The notes below the pieces were generated by a model, which worked only from the letters and a program-made list of their open reading frames with translations, ran no database searches and had not been told where the DNA came from. A stretch of DNA of 64,000 bases from Triplophysa rosa (Eukaryota; Chordata; Actinopteri; Cypriniformes; Nemacheilidae): positions 15,545,926 to 15,609,925 of the forward strand of contig NC_079912.1 in NCBI RefSeq assembly GCF_024868665.1. Direction: 5' to 3'. Position 1 is the first letter of the stretch. Every line of letters starts with the position of its first letter. Positions 21,766-34,000 of this stretch are shown here, one piece after another. Both the position numbers and the translations under genes were made by a program.

Positions 21766-23669
21766 GTAAGTGTGAAACACAAGCTTCTTGTATACTGTTC
21801 ACTCTTCTTTAAATATAGTATGTTAGAAACTTGGTCTGTTTCTAATGCAGCCATACTCAACCTAGTTTAAGGCAAGCAGGCAGACAGAAAGATATATGGT
21901 AGACAGACAGACAGATAGATAGAAAGACAGACAGATAGATAAGCAGACAGATTTGTGGTAGACAGACAGACAGACAAATAGATAGATAGGCATACAGATA
22001 CATGGTAGACAGTAAGCTAGATAGATAGACAGATAGACAGACATATAGATAGGCAGACAGATATGTGGTAGACAGACAAATACATGGTAGACAGACAGAC
22101 ATATAGATAGGCAGACAGACACATGGTAGACACATAGACAGGCAGACAGATACATGGTAGACAGATGGACGAACAGACAGACAGACAGACAGATAGGCAG
22201 ACAGATACGTGGTAGACAGATAGACTGATGTGTAGATAGACAGACAGATACATGGTAGACAGATGGACGAACAGACAGACAGACAGACAGATAGGCAGAC
22301 AGATACGTGGTAGACAGATAGACTGATGTGTAGATAGACAGACAGATACATGGTAGACGGATAGACAGACATATAGATAGGCAGGCAGGCAGACAGACAG
22401 ACAGAAAGATAGGCAGACAGATACATGGTAGACAGATAGACAGACGTATAGATAGGCAGGCATACAGACAGACACACAGTAAGACAGACAGACAGACAGA
22501 CGGGCAGACAGATACATGGTAGACAGATAGATAGACGTATAGATAGGCAGACAGGCAGACAGACGTATAGATAGGCAGACAGATACGTGGTAGACAGATA
22601 GACAGACCTATAGATAGTCAGGCAGGCAGACAGACAGATAGATACATGGTAGACAGATAGGCAGACAGACAGATAGGCAGACATACAGATGTATAGATAG
22701 GCAGACAGATACGTTGTAGACAGATAGACAGACATATAGATAGATAGGCAGGCAGACAGACAGACATACAGATAGATAGGCAGGCATACAGACAGACGGG
22801 CAGACAGATACATGGTAGACAGATAGACAGACATATAGATAGGCAGGCAGACAGAAAGATAGGCAGACAGATACATGGTAGACAGATAGACAGATGTATA
22901 GATAGGCAGGCAGGCAGACAGACAGACAGACAGGCAGGTAGATACATGGTAGACAGATAGACAGACATATAGATAGGCAGACAAAGATAGACAGACATAT
23001 AGATAGGCAGGCATACAGGCAGGCAGACAGACAGACGGACGTATAGATAGGCAGACAGACAGATAGGCAGACATACAGACGTATAGATAGGCAGACAGAT
23101 ACGTTGTAGACAGATAGACAGACATATAGATAGGCAGGCAGGCAGGCAGGCAGACAGACCTATAGATACATGGTAGACAGATAGACAGACATATAGATAG
23201 GCAGGCATACGGGCAGACAGACAGACGTATAGATAGGCAGAGAGATACGTGGTAGACAGATAGACAGCATCTCAAAGTATCTCATCTGTCCACAATCCTG
23301 CTCCATATATCTGTATTGTGACAAAACATTAACGCTCTGATTGGCTGTCATTTGTCACTATAAACTGGAAAAAGTGGCACAGCTAGGCCTCAGTTTGACA
23401 GCAGTTATGGTTACTTTCTGGTCAGTCACATCTAGAGTTGAGAGCCTGGCTTGTGCATAAACTGCACTCTCTCTTTCTATTGGCCGATCAAAGAAAAACA
23501 GCTCCGTCATACTATCATGTTGAATATTATTGCCCAGACTCGTGGGAAGTGCTAAGCATCCCAACCTCTTCCAGATGACACATCCTCAAGGTTATCCGGG
23601 CAGCGGAGTGACGCAAATCCTCTGTAATACCCCCCACACCGCTCATTCCCTCTGTTCTCTCCTCCACAG
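21766..23669. other. Last vav3 intron, mostly satellite
   Basis: About three quarters of this 1.9-kb intron is the GACA/GATA array at 21871-23267. The flanks (21766-21870 and 23268-23669) show nothing but splice signals. Confidence 0.9.
21871..23267. repeat. GACA/GATA (Bkm-like) satellite, about 1.4 kb
   Basis: Tetranucleotides GACA, GATA and GGCA alternate in a higher-order pattern, with GATACATGGTAGACAGATAG recurring roughly every 60-90 bp. It is purely intronic. Long open frames on its minus strand (up to 472 codons, rich in CLSVCLS) are by-products of a four-base repeat lacking stop words. Confidence 0.97.
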
Positions 23670-23714
23670 GTGGGCTGGTTCCCTTCCACCTACGTAGAAG
23701 AAGGAGAGGAATGA
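23670..23714 (+). CDS. vav3: vav3 last coding exon (45 nt with stop)
   Basis: The acceptor is CCTCCACAG. It encodes VGWFPSTYVEEGEE then TGA. WFPSTYVEE is the closing strand of the C-terminal SH3 and is near-identical across VAV2 and VAV3. The protein ends within a few residues of the SH3, as in mammals. Confidence 0.97.
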   Translation: MGWFPSTYVEEGEE

Positions 23715-26441
23715 AGGTGTGAACGGAACAGAAAGGAAATGGATCACTAAGAAGGCAGAAATACACGGCTTTTGATCGGCTGTCTCTCTGTTTCTCATCC
23801 TGAAGGACGTCAGAGGGTGTGCTCGGGGTTTGATGGATGACGGACTGTCTCTCAGTCAACAGATTATCAAACACAACCCCGGAGCACTCGCTCGGACCGG
23901 ACTGCATTTACAACCGCCCTCCGGGGTGCTGGAGGATTTCAGACCTGTGTTACCGGTGAGACGGAACGGATGGAATGGCACTGAGATGACGCCATGAGCT
24001 ATTTTTGTGTGTCTGTTTGTGCTGACCTTGCCGGAGTCCTCCTTACCCAGACTCCGCCCAGAGGTGCTTTTTTACACGCAAATACCACCTCCCTCCCTCT
24101 CCCAACCATTCATTCATCTCAGATTAAGATCCCAGACGCGTCATGTTGGCGCTCAAACGTAATTGATCGCTGTATTCCTTCTTACGAAATCTCTCATTTT
24201 CAGAGTTCTGCCATTGTACGTCGCCCCGTTTGTGCGCTTATCTCGGCAGACGCATTGTGGGGTTGTCGCGGCCCGTTTATCTGATTCGTGTGTTACGGCA
24301 TCGCCGGGGAGACATTCAGCGAGTTGGCACCAGCCAGGCAGTTGACGGCAAACAAAGGGCTTCGCAGTGACAGGCCTGTAAACAGCTTTTTCGGCAGGGG
24401 CCCACGGCCCTGGAAACATCGAGTAGCATCATGCAGAAGGGATTCTGTTAGATACCACAGGCACTGGCTTCTCACTCAAATAATGAGAGGGATTTACACA
24501 CATTTGCAGGAATAATTGACGCTTTGGAGAACAACGAACCAGATAATTTGGCTTTATATCCACCCAGTGGACCAAAGCACATTGCACATCTCTCAGAATG
24601 TGTGTAGAAACGAGACCGATACGGGTTTTTGAAATCTCAAAGTTGTAATCTTGTCTTGAACAATAGGATCTGGAGAACGATCTGTAAATGTAAAGGTGTC
24701 AGTTGTCTGTGCTGTTGAAGACGACGGGATGACAGATGTGTCGGCATTGTTTCACATCCTCCATCACTGAAATCTTCTCACATGTAGCTGTGGGATTCAT
24801 TCACACAAGGGTTTCCAGATCTGTTAGGTATTCGGTAGATGCTTCACCTGCCTCCAGCTAAACATAAATGTGCGAGCTTTAAACTGTTAAAACGCCATGA
24901 AACAAAAGCAAGTTGAAGCGACAGTCTTTAAAAGGGAAAAGGTCATGTCAGGAAACACTTCAGAGCGCTAGTTTGTCTCGAATGGTTAGATAAAAGCGCT
25001 CTTACAAAGAATGTTTGTTTATTTGTGATCTGAAAAAAGAGCTTGGCGGGAAAAACGCATTCGCTTAACTGAGGAATACAGAACAAACGTGAGCTGCAGC
25101 TACATACAAAGCTAGGAAACGAACGAAACTTAAACGTGCCTGTAGTGCAGACCGATGTAATGCTTTGAACGCAAGGACAGATATTTGATCAATGCATCTA
25201 ATACTCTATCTCCGTTTTTGTTTGTAGCTTTCTTTGAGATTTCCAAAGATTTACTAAATGTAAAGTTGTCATCTGATACGGAGCAAGAATCGATTTTTTT
25301 ATTCATGTACAATGCGAAGACACGTAGAGTAAAAATGGGTAAATATTTATTTATAGACAGATTCATAAATATCTGTTTTATGTTTGAATGTGACAAATTT
25401 ATAAACATCTGTGTTGGATTTTGGGATTCATAATGTGAATCCATTTCACTGCCCTTCTGACACATTGTAGTGCAAAGTAACACCACCAGGGGGCAGCAGC
25501 ACAAACAGGTGTGTCACTCCCATCTTTCTCTGCAGCTCTTTTTCACAGTCATTATAATCACATCTACCATCAGTTTACAGCACAGTCCAAAATCAGGGCT
25601 ATCCCTCCTTTATGTTCAAAGGTTAAAGGTCAGTTTCAGAATCGCTGTTTTTTCTTTTCTTTTCGGGCATTAACTGAAAGAGGATTTTTGCTGGGGCACT
25701 GAAATCTGGAGTGAAATCCGTGCCCAAGGCAGATTATAGTCTCCTCCTGGGTGCACTGTTCCCTACACTCAAACTGCGAGCAGTAGAATTGGTTTTCTAA
25801 GCTTTCTCACCGGTAATCTGTTCCCACTCCGCTCTCCCCAGAGATGAACCCTGACAGGACGGATTTAACAGGCTTCCACACATCCTTATATATTTATATA
25901 CAGCAGAGTCTGTGGGCCACTAATCACCCAGCGATCTCTAACCTCGACGGAACAGGATTTCTGTCTCTCTCTCTCTCTCTCTCTCCCACACACGCAATAT
26001 CTTCCTCTGTGTTCTTCATCTCACACCTTTATAATCGTATCTCATTCTGCTCTCCTGTGGATGTGTTTCGAAATCTTGTGGTGCTGAAGCCGGGCTGTCC
26101 CGTCATGCCTTTGCGCAAAAAATAAGGTGTACTTGTCTCATGTGTTGTGTTGTTGTGTTCTTTGATTATTTTTGGAAATATATATACAGTATGTAAATAT
26201 TGTCACAAACAATATTGGGGCCTTGGGGCTGTTGAACTTGCAAAAAAGCCATATTTATGTAACACAACGGTGGTATACTAACGGTACACGGAGTATCTCA
26301 TGGATCTGCTGACCACTGAAGCCAAAGACGTAGCACGTTTGATGCCTAGCCTAGTCACCATGGTAACCGCCGGTGTGGCCTAACCCGTAGCTGTGCAATT
26401 TTGAGTGTCCTACAGCGGCACATGCTGTATCACACCTGTAC

Positions 26442-26449
26442 TGTACATA
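26442..26449 (+). promoter_or_regulatory. Pumilio/PUF-binding element TGTACATA
   Basis: This is an exact match to the UGUANAUA consensus bound by Pumilio proteins, close to the vav3 polyA signal, a common position for functional sites. A chance match cannot be excluded. Confidence 0.35.
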
Positions 26450-26460
26450 TGTAAAGTCAC

Positions 26461-26466
26461 AATAAA
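26461..26466 (+). terminator. vav3: vav3 polyadenylation signal AATAAA
   Basis: The canonical hexamer in CACAATAAACATG is followed after about 25-30 nt by a GT-rich tract. Confidence 0.75.
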
Positions 26467-27007
26467 CATGTATATAGCTTCTTTTTCAAATCGTCTTGTG
26501 TTTTGTGTCATTTTAAAGGATAAATGATCTTTTGTGTGTATGGCTTACATACAATAGGTTAATTTAAGGACTGGTTAAATGATGAACATTAAATCAATGC
26601 ACCTATTAACTCGAACGGCAGAATAGATACATACAGTAATGATCTGTTTATACCTACGGGTGTGTTTGCACTTGTAGTTTTTTTTTTGGTCCGGAGTACA
26701 TTATACTGTATATTAGTCCTTGTTCAGCCAGTGTTCACACTGGAATTTTTAATGGAGAACCTAAAGGCATAAGGATAAGCCCTCAACCAGACTGGTCAGT
26801 GTATATTTTGCGATGGATCTTACTGAACATCTTTTTTCAATCTCTGTCCATTTGTTTTGTGCACACCAAGGTGCGGATGGCAGCATTCACACGTGTATTC
26901 AAATAAACTAGAGATGCACGATATATTGGCCAATAACTGGTATTGGTGGATAAAAGCAATTTTTTTACATTATCGGCTATTGGTCGATAGTTTAAAAACA
27001 GCTGATC

Positions 27008-27600
27008 ATGTGACCCTGGACCACAAAACCAGTCATAGGTAGCACGGGTATATTTAAAGTCAACATTACTTTGTATGGGTCAAAATGATAGATTTTTCTT
27101 TTATGCCAAAAATCATTAGGATGTTGGGTAAAGATCATGTTCCATGAAGATATTTTGTCAATTTCCTACCAGAATTATATAAAAACTATAAAAAATGGCC
27201 GGAAACACACCTTCAAACTTCACTCACTGCTGCCCGCTCTTTGGGAATTACCCACTCAAGTTTGGTATCTATGTAAAGCTTCGAATTTTCGCTTTTGGGT
27301 TCATCTACTCTCCACAACGTCATCACAGTGTTAAGCCAACAGAGAGGATTAAAACAAACCTGTATCTTAGCAATGGCCTGCTAGCGCCTCTGATTGACAG
27401 CTTTAAAAGCCATTTTCTCAATATATACAGTATATTTTTTGCACCCTCAGATTTCAGATTTTCAAATAGTTGTTTCTCTGCCAAATATCAAATATCTCCT
27501 ATCCTAACACAACCATACATCAATGGAAAGCTTTTTATTCCGATGTATAAATCTCAATTTTGAAAAAGTTGAACCTTAATACTTTGGTCCAGGGTCACAT
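27008..27600. mobile_element. MITE with TGTGACCCTGGACC ends
   Basis: The left end ATGTGACCCTGGACCACAAA and the right end TTTGGTCCAGGGTCACAT are inverted copies enclosing about 590 bp without a transposase. This is a widespread fish non-autonomous DNA element. Confidence 0.8.
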
Positions 27601-27858
27601 ATATCCTGTCAATCAAATAAGGACAGGAAAATGCAATGAATTTGTACTCTGTATATAGAAGAAATATAAAAGTAGTGCAGAGAAATATGTACCCTCCCAA
27701 ACCAAATCAATACTTAGACTTGTTTCTCACTTTTAGAGTTTTACTGCCAGTGCAGAACTGCAGAAAGCAAAAGTTTAAGCACAACAGGATCTTACGAGAC
27801 CGTTCTTTTAGTTAGCTCACAAACATGCGTCAGTTCCCCAGGTTGGAGTTCAAGAGAA

Positions 27859-28103
27859 CTACTTTGCCATCAACGTCTTGAAAGCCTGCGAGAGAGACGT
27901 GTCAATCTCCATCTGCTGTAGCTGATATGGAAAATACGTTCTGGGGAAGACAACAGGGTCGTTGATGATGAGACGCTGGAAGTGTCTCCTGAAAGTCAAT
28001 CTGTCCCACCAGCCAAAGACCTGAGCGGATGAAGATTGATTTACAGAAGAGTTTCCCCTCAGCTCACGGCTCCTACGGTAAACATTCATCTTCTGATGCA
28101 AAC
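27859..28103 (-). CDS. Unrecognised candidate terminal exon (minus strand)
   Basis: With the acceptor CATTTCTTTAAG it reads (S)LHQKMNVYRRSRELRG, then AQVFGWWDRLTFRRHFQRL, PVVFPRTYFPYQLQQ and ends FKTLMAK with a stop. Composition is protein-like (W, Y, F, charged residues mixed), unlike the surrounding AT-rich noise. It joins in phase with 28192-28279. I do not recognise a family. It could be the 3' end of a small gene, a pseudogene or a captured fragment; no promoter or earlier exons were established. Confidence 0.3.
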
Positions 28104-28191
28104 TTAAAGAAATGAGATGCCTGGAACTAAAGATGCCTCAAACCACATCAAAAGTGACATCCATCCACAAAACAAACTGCTTTTTGTATAC

Positions 28192-28279
28192 CTGCCTCCA
28201 TCAAGATGAAACCGTCTTTGACATTTAACAAAAAGCACCCGGTTTTTGTGTTTGTCTCTTATAGATTGAACCTGTACCT
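28192..28279 (-). CDS. Unrecognised candidate exon upstream of 27859-28103
   Basis: This 88-nt open stretch lies between acceptor AAGGGCAG and donor GTATAC. It reads VQVQSIRDKHKNRVLFV, then KCQRRFHLDGG, ending in phase 2. With the acceptor at 28104 this joins cleanly to the next candidate exon. Support is only splice-site and phase agreement. Confidence 0.25.
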
Positions 28280-30714
28280 CTGCCCTTCTTGGTATTTTGC
28301 TTATTACATTGCAGTCTGTGGAGGATATTGTTTTTTAATATTGGAGCTATGCTAAACACGTTTTGAGAGGCAGCAGAAAGCTGGTAGTATTTGCTGTCTG
28401 ATAGCAGCGGCTGCTTGACGTCTCCACAAGGCCTCCTGTTGGCAGCGATTGGCTGTTCGACGCAGTCCCGCTAGCCATCTGGGAGCCGTCATTGGAAAAG
28501 ACATCAGCCGATGTAAATATCACATCCTGTTCCCCACTTCCATACGCCATCCCCTGATGCACTAACAGCAACATCACATTTACTTTCACAGAAGTAAATA
28601 CGCCATTGCCGAACTGATGACTTGTTCTGCCACTATACTATAAGGTACGTGCGGTACGATACGATACGATACTTCTAAGTTTCTCTTTTGTAATCGTACA
28701 ACTTTTTCTAAGAATAGCATTTGCCTACACAAAAACACTGAATTTGTTGATTTTACTGAAAAACGTTTTTTCGTTTTGTTTTGCAATCATTTTGAACATT
28801 TTAGTTTCAGAGAAATAAATATGCCATTGCTGTTTCCAGAGTTTCTCTTTTGTAATCGTATACAACCTTTTCAAAGAATAGCATTTAGTTGCCTACACTG
28901 TGAATTCGTTGACTTTTACTGCAAAAAGTTTTTTTACTTAGTGTTTTTTTGTCTTGTTTCGCAGTATAAATATAAAAATAAATCAAAGAAATTCATACGC
29001 AATCCTTGTTTCTCGAAATGATGACTTTAGAAATGATATTCTGTATATCCACCATTGGAGTCTATTAAGCTAGTGTGCTTAAAATACGCAAAAATAAGAG
29101 CGTTAGGGTGAAACACTGTAAATTCATTGATTAGTTTTTTTTGTTTGTTTAAAAATTATGAAAACAAAACATTTTTCTTATTTTCTTTGACAAAAAATAA
29201 AAGCTTAAAATTTAAGATTATGCTTAAAACTGAAAAAAATAAGTTTTCCTGTTTAGTAAGCACTTAAAATAAAAAATAAAAAACTTGAGATTCAATAGGG
29301 ATGGCTGCAATGTGTAGTAAATTGGTAACCATCCCTTGACCAATGAGAATTCCAATTGTTCTTTTGAAAGCACAATTCGCTGTATTCCCACTTGATGTCA
29401 AACTGACCCTGGCTATTTCCACACCCCCGAAATCCATCTTATGCGTTTCTATGCGTCAAATGCTCTCCTGGAGCTTCCTTTAGTGTGTAGACACCCTTAA
29501 TGCTTCATGGGTTAGCGCTCAGTATTTCAAAGTGACCTGTGCATCCGTAGCTGAGGTGCTGTAATAAACCCAAAGGTCCCCGGGAAACATTAAACAGCAC
29601 TTCCTCTGAGCTGAGCCACACACACAGACTCGCAAGCAGATGGAATCCATCAACAGATCTCTGCCATCAGTTGGAGTGTATCTTGCACCGAGCGTGTCTC
29701 GTGTCTAACCGCCACTTGAACCCGATAAGATAAGACCATCTCGGTGGTTTTTGTGAAAAGGAATCTGCTGTCCGCAAGCGAGCAGAATCTCACCACCGAT
29801 CTGCTGATGCTCTCGCTGGAAGGAAGTGCAGCTCTCACTTTGCTCTCAGGGTGGGCTAGTTTTCACATATCAACGAGCGAGACGAGGGATGCTTGTACTC
29901 TTATCTGCATCCCGATCTGTGCTTGAAAAAATGTCTTAATCTTTCATGGAAACGGAGAGACGTGCTCTCAAACAACAATTTACAGGTTAATGTTAGCCAA
30001 TAGCGAAATAACTATTTTATGTACCTGTTGTAGGTAAAGCACCCTTTCTATAATGTTCCTCCACAATCCCTCCTAAACTCACATTCAGGTTTGGTTTTGC
30101 TACAGTAAGGAATTTCCATGATACGGTCAATGAAATAAATAAATAAATAAATAAATAAAATCTATGCAATCCCACAGTTTTTTCACAATATCATTTTAAA
30201 TATATTAGATTATAGACTATGTATCTATTGGCCATTACATTTTATTGCACTACAAGTATGAAAGATCTAAACTCTAAAATTATTGCTCATTCCGATTGTT
30301 TTGCTTTGTAGAAACATGTTTATCTGTTTGGCTCATGAAGAACGTGTGATTCCTAAACCGAACCGTTCCGGCTGTGTCAAATCCCTTGCGCTCTCCTGGA
30401 ATGCCTGCAGGTGTGTTCCACTTTCATTTGTCATCCACAAATGTGATGGCATCAGCTTTTCTCTCCCTCTCCAAAGACAGAGTTTATTATTAATACTGCT
30501 GCAAGATATTGGCAATAAAACTCCACCAATCAATTCTGGACATCACGGATCAACTCGCTGTGGTCTGGGTAAGCAGACTGTTTACTTCTGAAATACATTA
30601 CGTAATGTACATTAATATACATGAATAAGAATGCAACAACTGAGGTGCTTGATTTTTTATATATATATATTTAGCATTAGAGTTGCAGTGACACTTGGAT
30701 TTTACTTAAAGCAG

Positions 30715-31000
30715 CGACTGGAATGTGCATTTATAATCTGTCCAGACTGCACCATATTACCCCTTTTCTCTATTTATCTCTGTTTATGTATATAGTGTGT
30801 ATATACAACACCAACTGTAAAGTCTTTTTGTGAATTTTTGGACATGTAGTCAAATATGATATTAATTCAGTTGGTTTATGGTTATTATCATGATTTGTGT
30901 CTTATTCGCATTCTCTGTGCACTGGAAGCCTCTGTCACCAAATCAAATTCCTTGTGTTAGTGTAATGTATGTGACCAAATAAAGTTCATTCTGATTGTGA
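30715..31000 (+). mobile_element. LINE 3'-tail-like fragment
   Basis: It contains CTGCACCATATTACCCC, then CAAATCAAATTCCTTGTG and CAAATAAAGTTCATTCTG. The order matches the familiar 3' end of fish LINEs, which finish AATTCCTTG...AATAAAG..TTCTGATT. No reverse-transcriptase frame remains. Confidence 0.4.
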
Positions 31001-34000
31001 ACAAAAACGGCAATCTTCCCTATTTCTTGTCGCGTTTGAACATCTTTCTGTGTGTACAAGGCAGAATCTTTTGAGAAGAACTGCACAGTCGGGAGTGTTG
31101 GCTGTCAGATAAGTTTCTGTGTGTGAAGCCCGTGAGACAACAGTTCAGTATTTGTATTCCCCATGGCTTGCTTTCAATGCAAGAGCTATTTTATTAGCTA
31201 ACAACCGTACGCTGCCAGTAAAGTAACTGAAGCAAGATTCTACTTTCTCCCCTCTTTACTTCAAGTTCGAAAGTCTTGGGTAAATGAGTAAAGTGTACCA
31301 TTTGTTCTTATGGTAGCACACAATTAATTTGACTTATGATCCAGTCAACAAATTTTGCTTGCTGTTCTAGAAGGAGCTCGGTCCCAAGACATAGTGTCGG
31401 CCCAGATCCGGCCTGCATCTGGCCCACGTGGAATCTGAGCCAAACTATGTTGCTGTCTGGGTGGTTGCATAGATTAATATGGACCTTACATCTAAATGTT
31501 CTCTTTCAGACCAGTGTTTAAGTCAGTCTTAAATCGGTCTCATTTAGAACCAAAAATAAGATGTATTACCCTTTGGCTTACTTTTCATTGCAATCCATAT
31601 TTCCATGGTGACTAATAAACTGTCAACAACTCTAGATTGACAACAGACTAATGGATATGACGTACTCAGTTCAGAACAACAATAAAGGATTAAAAAATGG
31701 GACAAAAATATCTAAGCTACACTTAACAGTGGAATAAAGGTGGATTTTATATACGCTTTGAAGAATGATCAGGCTTCTTCTGAACTAACATTTGAACATC
31801 GTTCAATTAATAATGCAATATTAATTTAATAATTTAAGAACTACACAAACCGGACGAAAATCCCTACATAAACCAGCACTGTAATGATAGAATGACATTT
31901 AGAAAAGAACATGGGTAAGACCGTAATATTTTATCTAATACAAATGAGATATTAGAGAATTTTTGTTTTTAATTTCCAGAGAAAGAGACCCATTAACGGT
32001 AAGGTAAGATTAAGGGTTCCCTTTAAATGTGATCTTTATGATTTCAAACTGCACTCTTATTTTCAATATGAACTCATAACACAAAAAGATCAGAGCTACA
32101 CCATCCTTAACTTTATAGCTCTGTCTGTATGTTAACAATCGTCTTTTTTATTTCTATTTTCAATTCTAAGCAACTTTATGAGACATCTGAAACAAAGTCG
32201 AATCTCCAATATGATCTAAACTGATATTTGTGTTTCAAAGTAGGTGAGTGCCACTGTTTCACTTTATAGTTCGTTCAGATAAATGTGGGCTAGAGGTATT
32301 TTTACAGGTCTGTGCTTTTAGTTCCCTCTCTGGCCGTCTCTGCTAGCTAGAATCATTTCCCCAGAGATACCAGAGAGAATAAAGAACCGCATTAGCCTAA
32401 TAACGAACATCTGGTGGCCATTCATTAACTTGACCATCTTTAAAGTCCTCGACCTGGAATGTCATTTTACACTCGAGATCCAACTTTGGTCAAATCAACA
32501 AAGAGTTTGTGTAGAAAGCTTTAGAGGCAGGGGAGAGGGACAGCTCAAAGACTCTCATTAGTTGATTGGACGCTTGCAGTGGGATGTTTTGGAGCGGATG
32601 ATCAGAGGAACGGATCGACAGAGGGGCGAGAGACTTGGATCTCTGATGACCTCTGATTAAAACAGAGGATTTGAACTTTCACAATAGAGGAACTTTTACA
32701 ATTTGATGTTGTGCTGCTGAGATAGTTCAGCTTTGTAAATGCATTTAATCGCTGCAGAAATCCAGACAACTAAAAATTCTGCAAATGGGAAATTGGAGGC
32801 TATTTTATATTTATTTATTGATATATTGATACTGCTCTCCTCTAAACCTGCTTGCTTACTAAGTGGTTACCACTACCAGGACCTCGCAATAGTTTTTTTT
32901 TTTTTTTCGTTCAATTTTGTTTATTTTATATATATATATATATATAATTTTATAAATAAAAAAATCCTATATTTTTTATAAATGTTTATTTTTATTTTTT
33001 CATAGTGACATAGGGCTGACAAACGCTTTGAAACAAAAAGGAGAAACTTTTCAAAGATTTCGTTGATCTTTTATATCAAAGCTTAATACATTCACATCAA
33101 CAGCCTAAAAACATTTAGACAAAAGAAAGATATCAATGACTATTATTGTTGTCATCAGCTGAGCCAGACCGTATAAAAAACATGGGTCATAAATCACATA
33201 ACTTTAAAACTCCTATGCAATATTGTATAAACATAGCAACGCATTTCCAACAGTAAGTAATACGGCATACCATTCTAATCCCAAACTCATTGCATGAAAC
33301 TGTTGTTATTCAAAACCATCAGTGTATGGGATGGGTGTCTGGTGTTCACACCTCTTGCTTATCTGCCGGTGTAAAGGGCATGCCGTGGGTCTAAATAATG
33401 CATTACATCTTTAGTTTATCTTGGCCATGCTGCAAAAGAAGTCTATTTCCTCACTGCCAGAGAAAATATGCTTGCAGTGTTGCTGAGCTGTGAGTGAAAG
33501 AGAGAGAGAGAGAGAGAGACAGCAATATGCTTCTTGTATATTTGGATCTCTGTGACTCAGTTTTGTATTCTGGAGAGGTGTGAAAAACTAACTGGGAAAA
33601 TGGCAAGAATAATCTTCAGTCATACACCTGCCTGTGCCCCGGGGACGAGGCTGTGCCGGAGAATATTTTTATTTTTATTTGTATGCATTTGTCACATGAC
33701 CCTCGTGGCTTAATGAATTTGCGGTGAGTAATCTGGGCTATAGGCTACTCCATGAAACGTGTTTCGAAGTGTCTCACCTGCAATTGTTCGGAGTAATTGA
33801 AGAGGTATTAAAGGACTTTTGTGTTTAAAATGACGTACACAACAATGAGACATCATTAAGGCATCAGGAATAAAATAGCAATAAATATCAATATGGCATG
33901 TTTCCACATCATGTTGACAGTCAGGTCATGTGACCAGCTCTATGGCACACTTTATCTTGGCCTGAACGTAAGCCATGTTTGATCGCAGAAGAAATGACAA

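Larger units (their letters stand above)
1342..26490 (+). other. vav3: vav3 gene, 3' part (exons from the C1-SH3 linker to the polyA signal)
   Basis: VAV proteins are cytoplasmic Rho/Rac guanine-nucleotide exchange factors recruited to phosphotyrosine receptors through an SH3-SH2-SH3 adaptor cassette. This window holds that cassette only; the CH, DH, PH and C1 exons must lie to the left. The spliced product reads LPKM...GFFPSDAVKPCPC (end of SH3-1), then VPKPVDYSSQPW, an SH2 domain with YLVRHR as the FLVR motif, then a C-terminal SH3 with [14 protein letters not shown] and GWFPSTYVEE before a stop. PCPC-VPKPVDYS, KHIKIL and the YYKHHSL block fit VAV3 better than VAV1 or VAV2. All introns have GT-AG ends and phases agree across every junction. 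Human VAV3.1 is a short SH3-SH2-SH3 product, so an internal promoter could express just this part; I saw no proof of one. The next gene, convergent ntng1, supports VAV3. The a/b fish paralogue cannot be told. Confidence 0.93.
23715..26490 (+). other. vav3: vav3 3'UTR
   Basis: About 2.8 kb runs from the stop codon to the AATAAA at 26461, with a GT-rich stretch just after it (TCTTGTGTTTTGTGTC) typical of a cleavage downstream element. No intron signal or competing AATAAA was noticed before it. A TGTACATA PUF site lies 12 bp upstream of the polyA signal. A CT microsatellite occurs at about 25963-25984. Confidence 0.7.

Noticed and set aside
21857..23275. 472-codon open frame on the minus strand, rich in CLSVCLSVYHVS
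   Set aside because: It is created by a tetranucleotide satellite with no stop words; several overlapping frames are open for the same reason. It sits in a vav3 intron and has no domain-like composition.
1342..23714. Assignment of the plus-strand gene as vav2
   Set aside because: The APFWS exon resembles VAV2, but PCPCVPKPVDYS, the SH2 sequence (YYKHHSLREGFRTLDTTLQF) and the ntng1 neighbour all fit VAV3.
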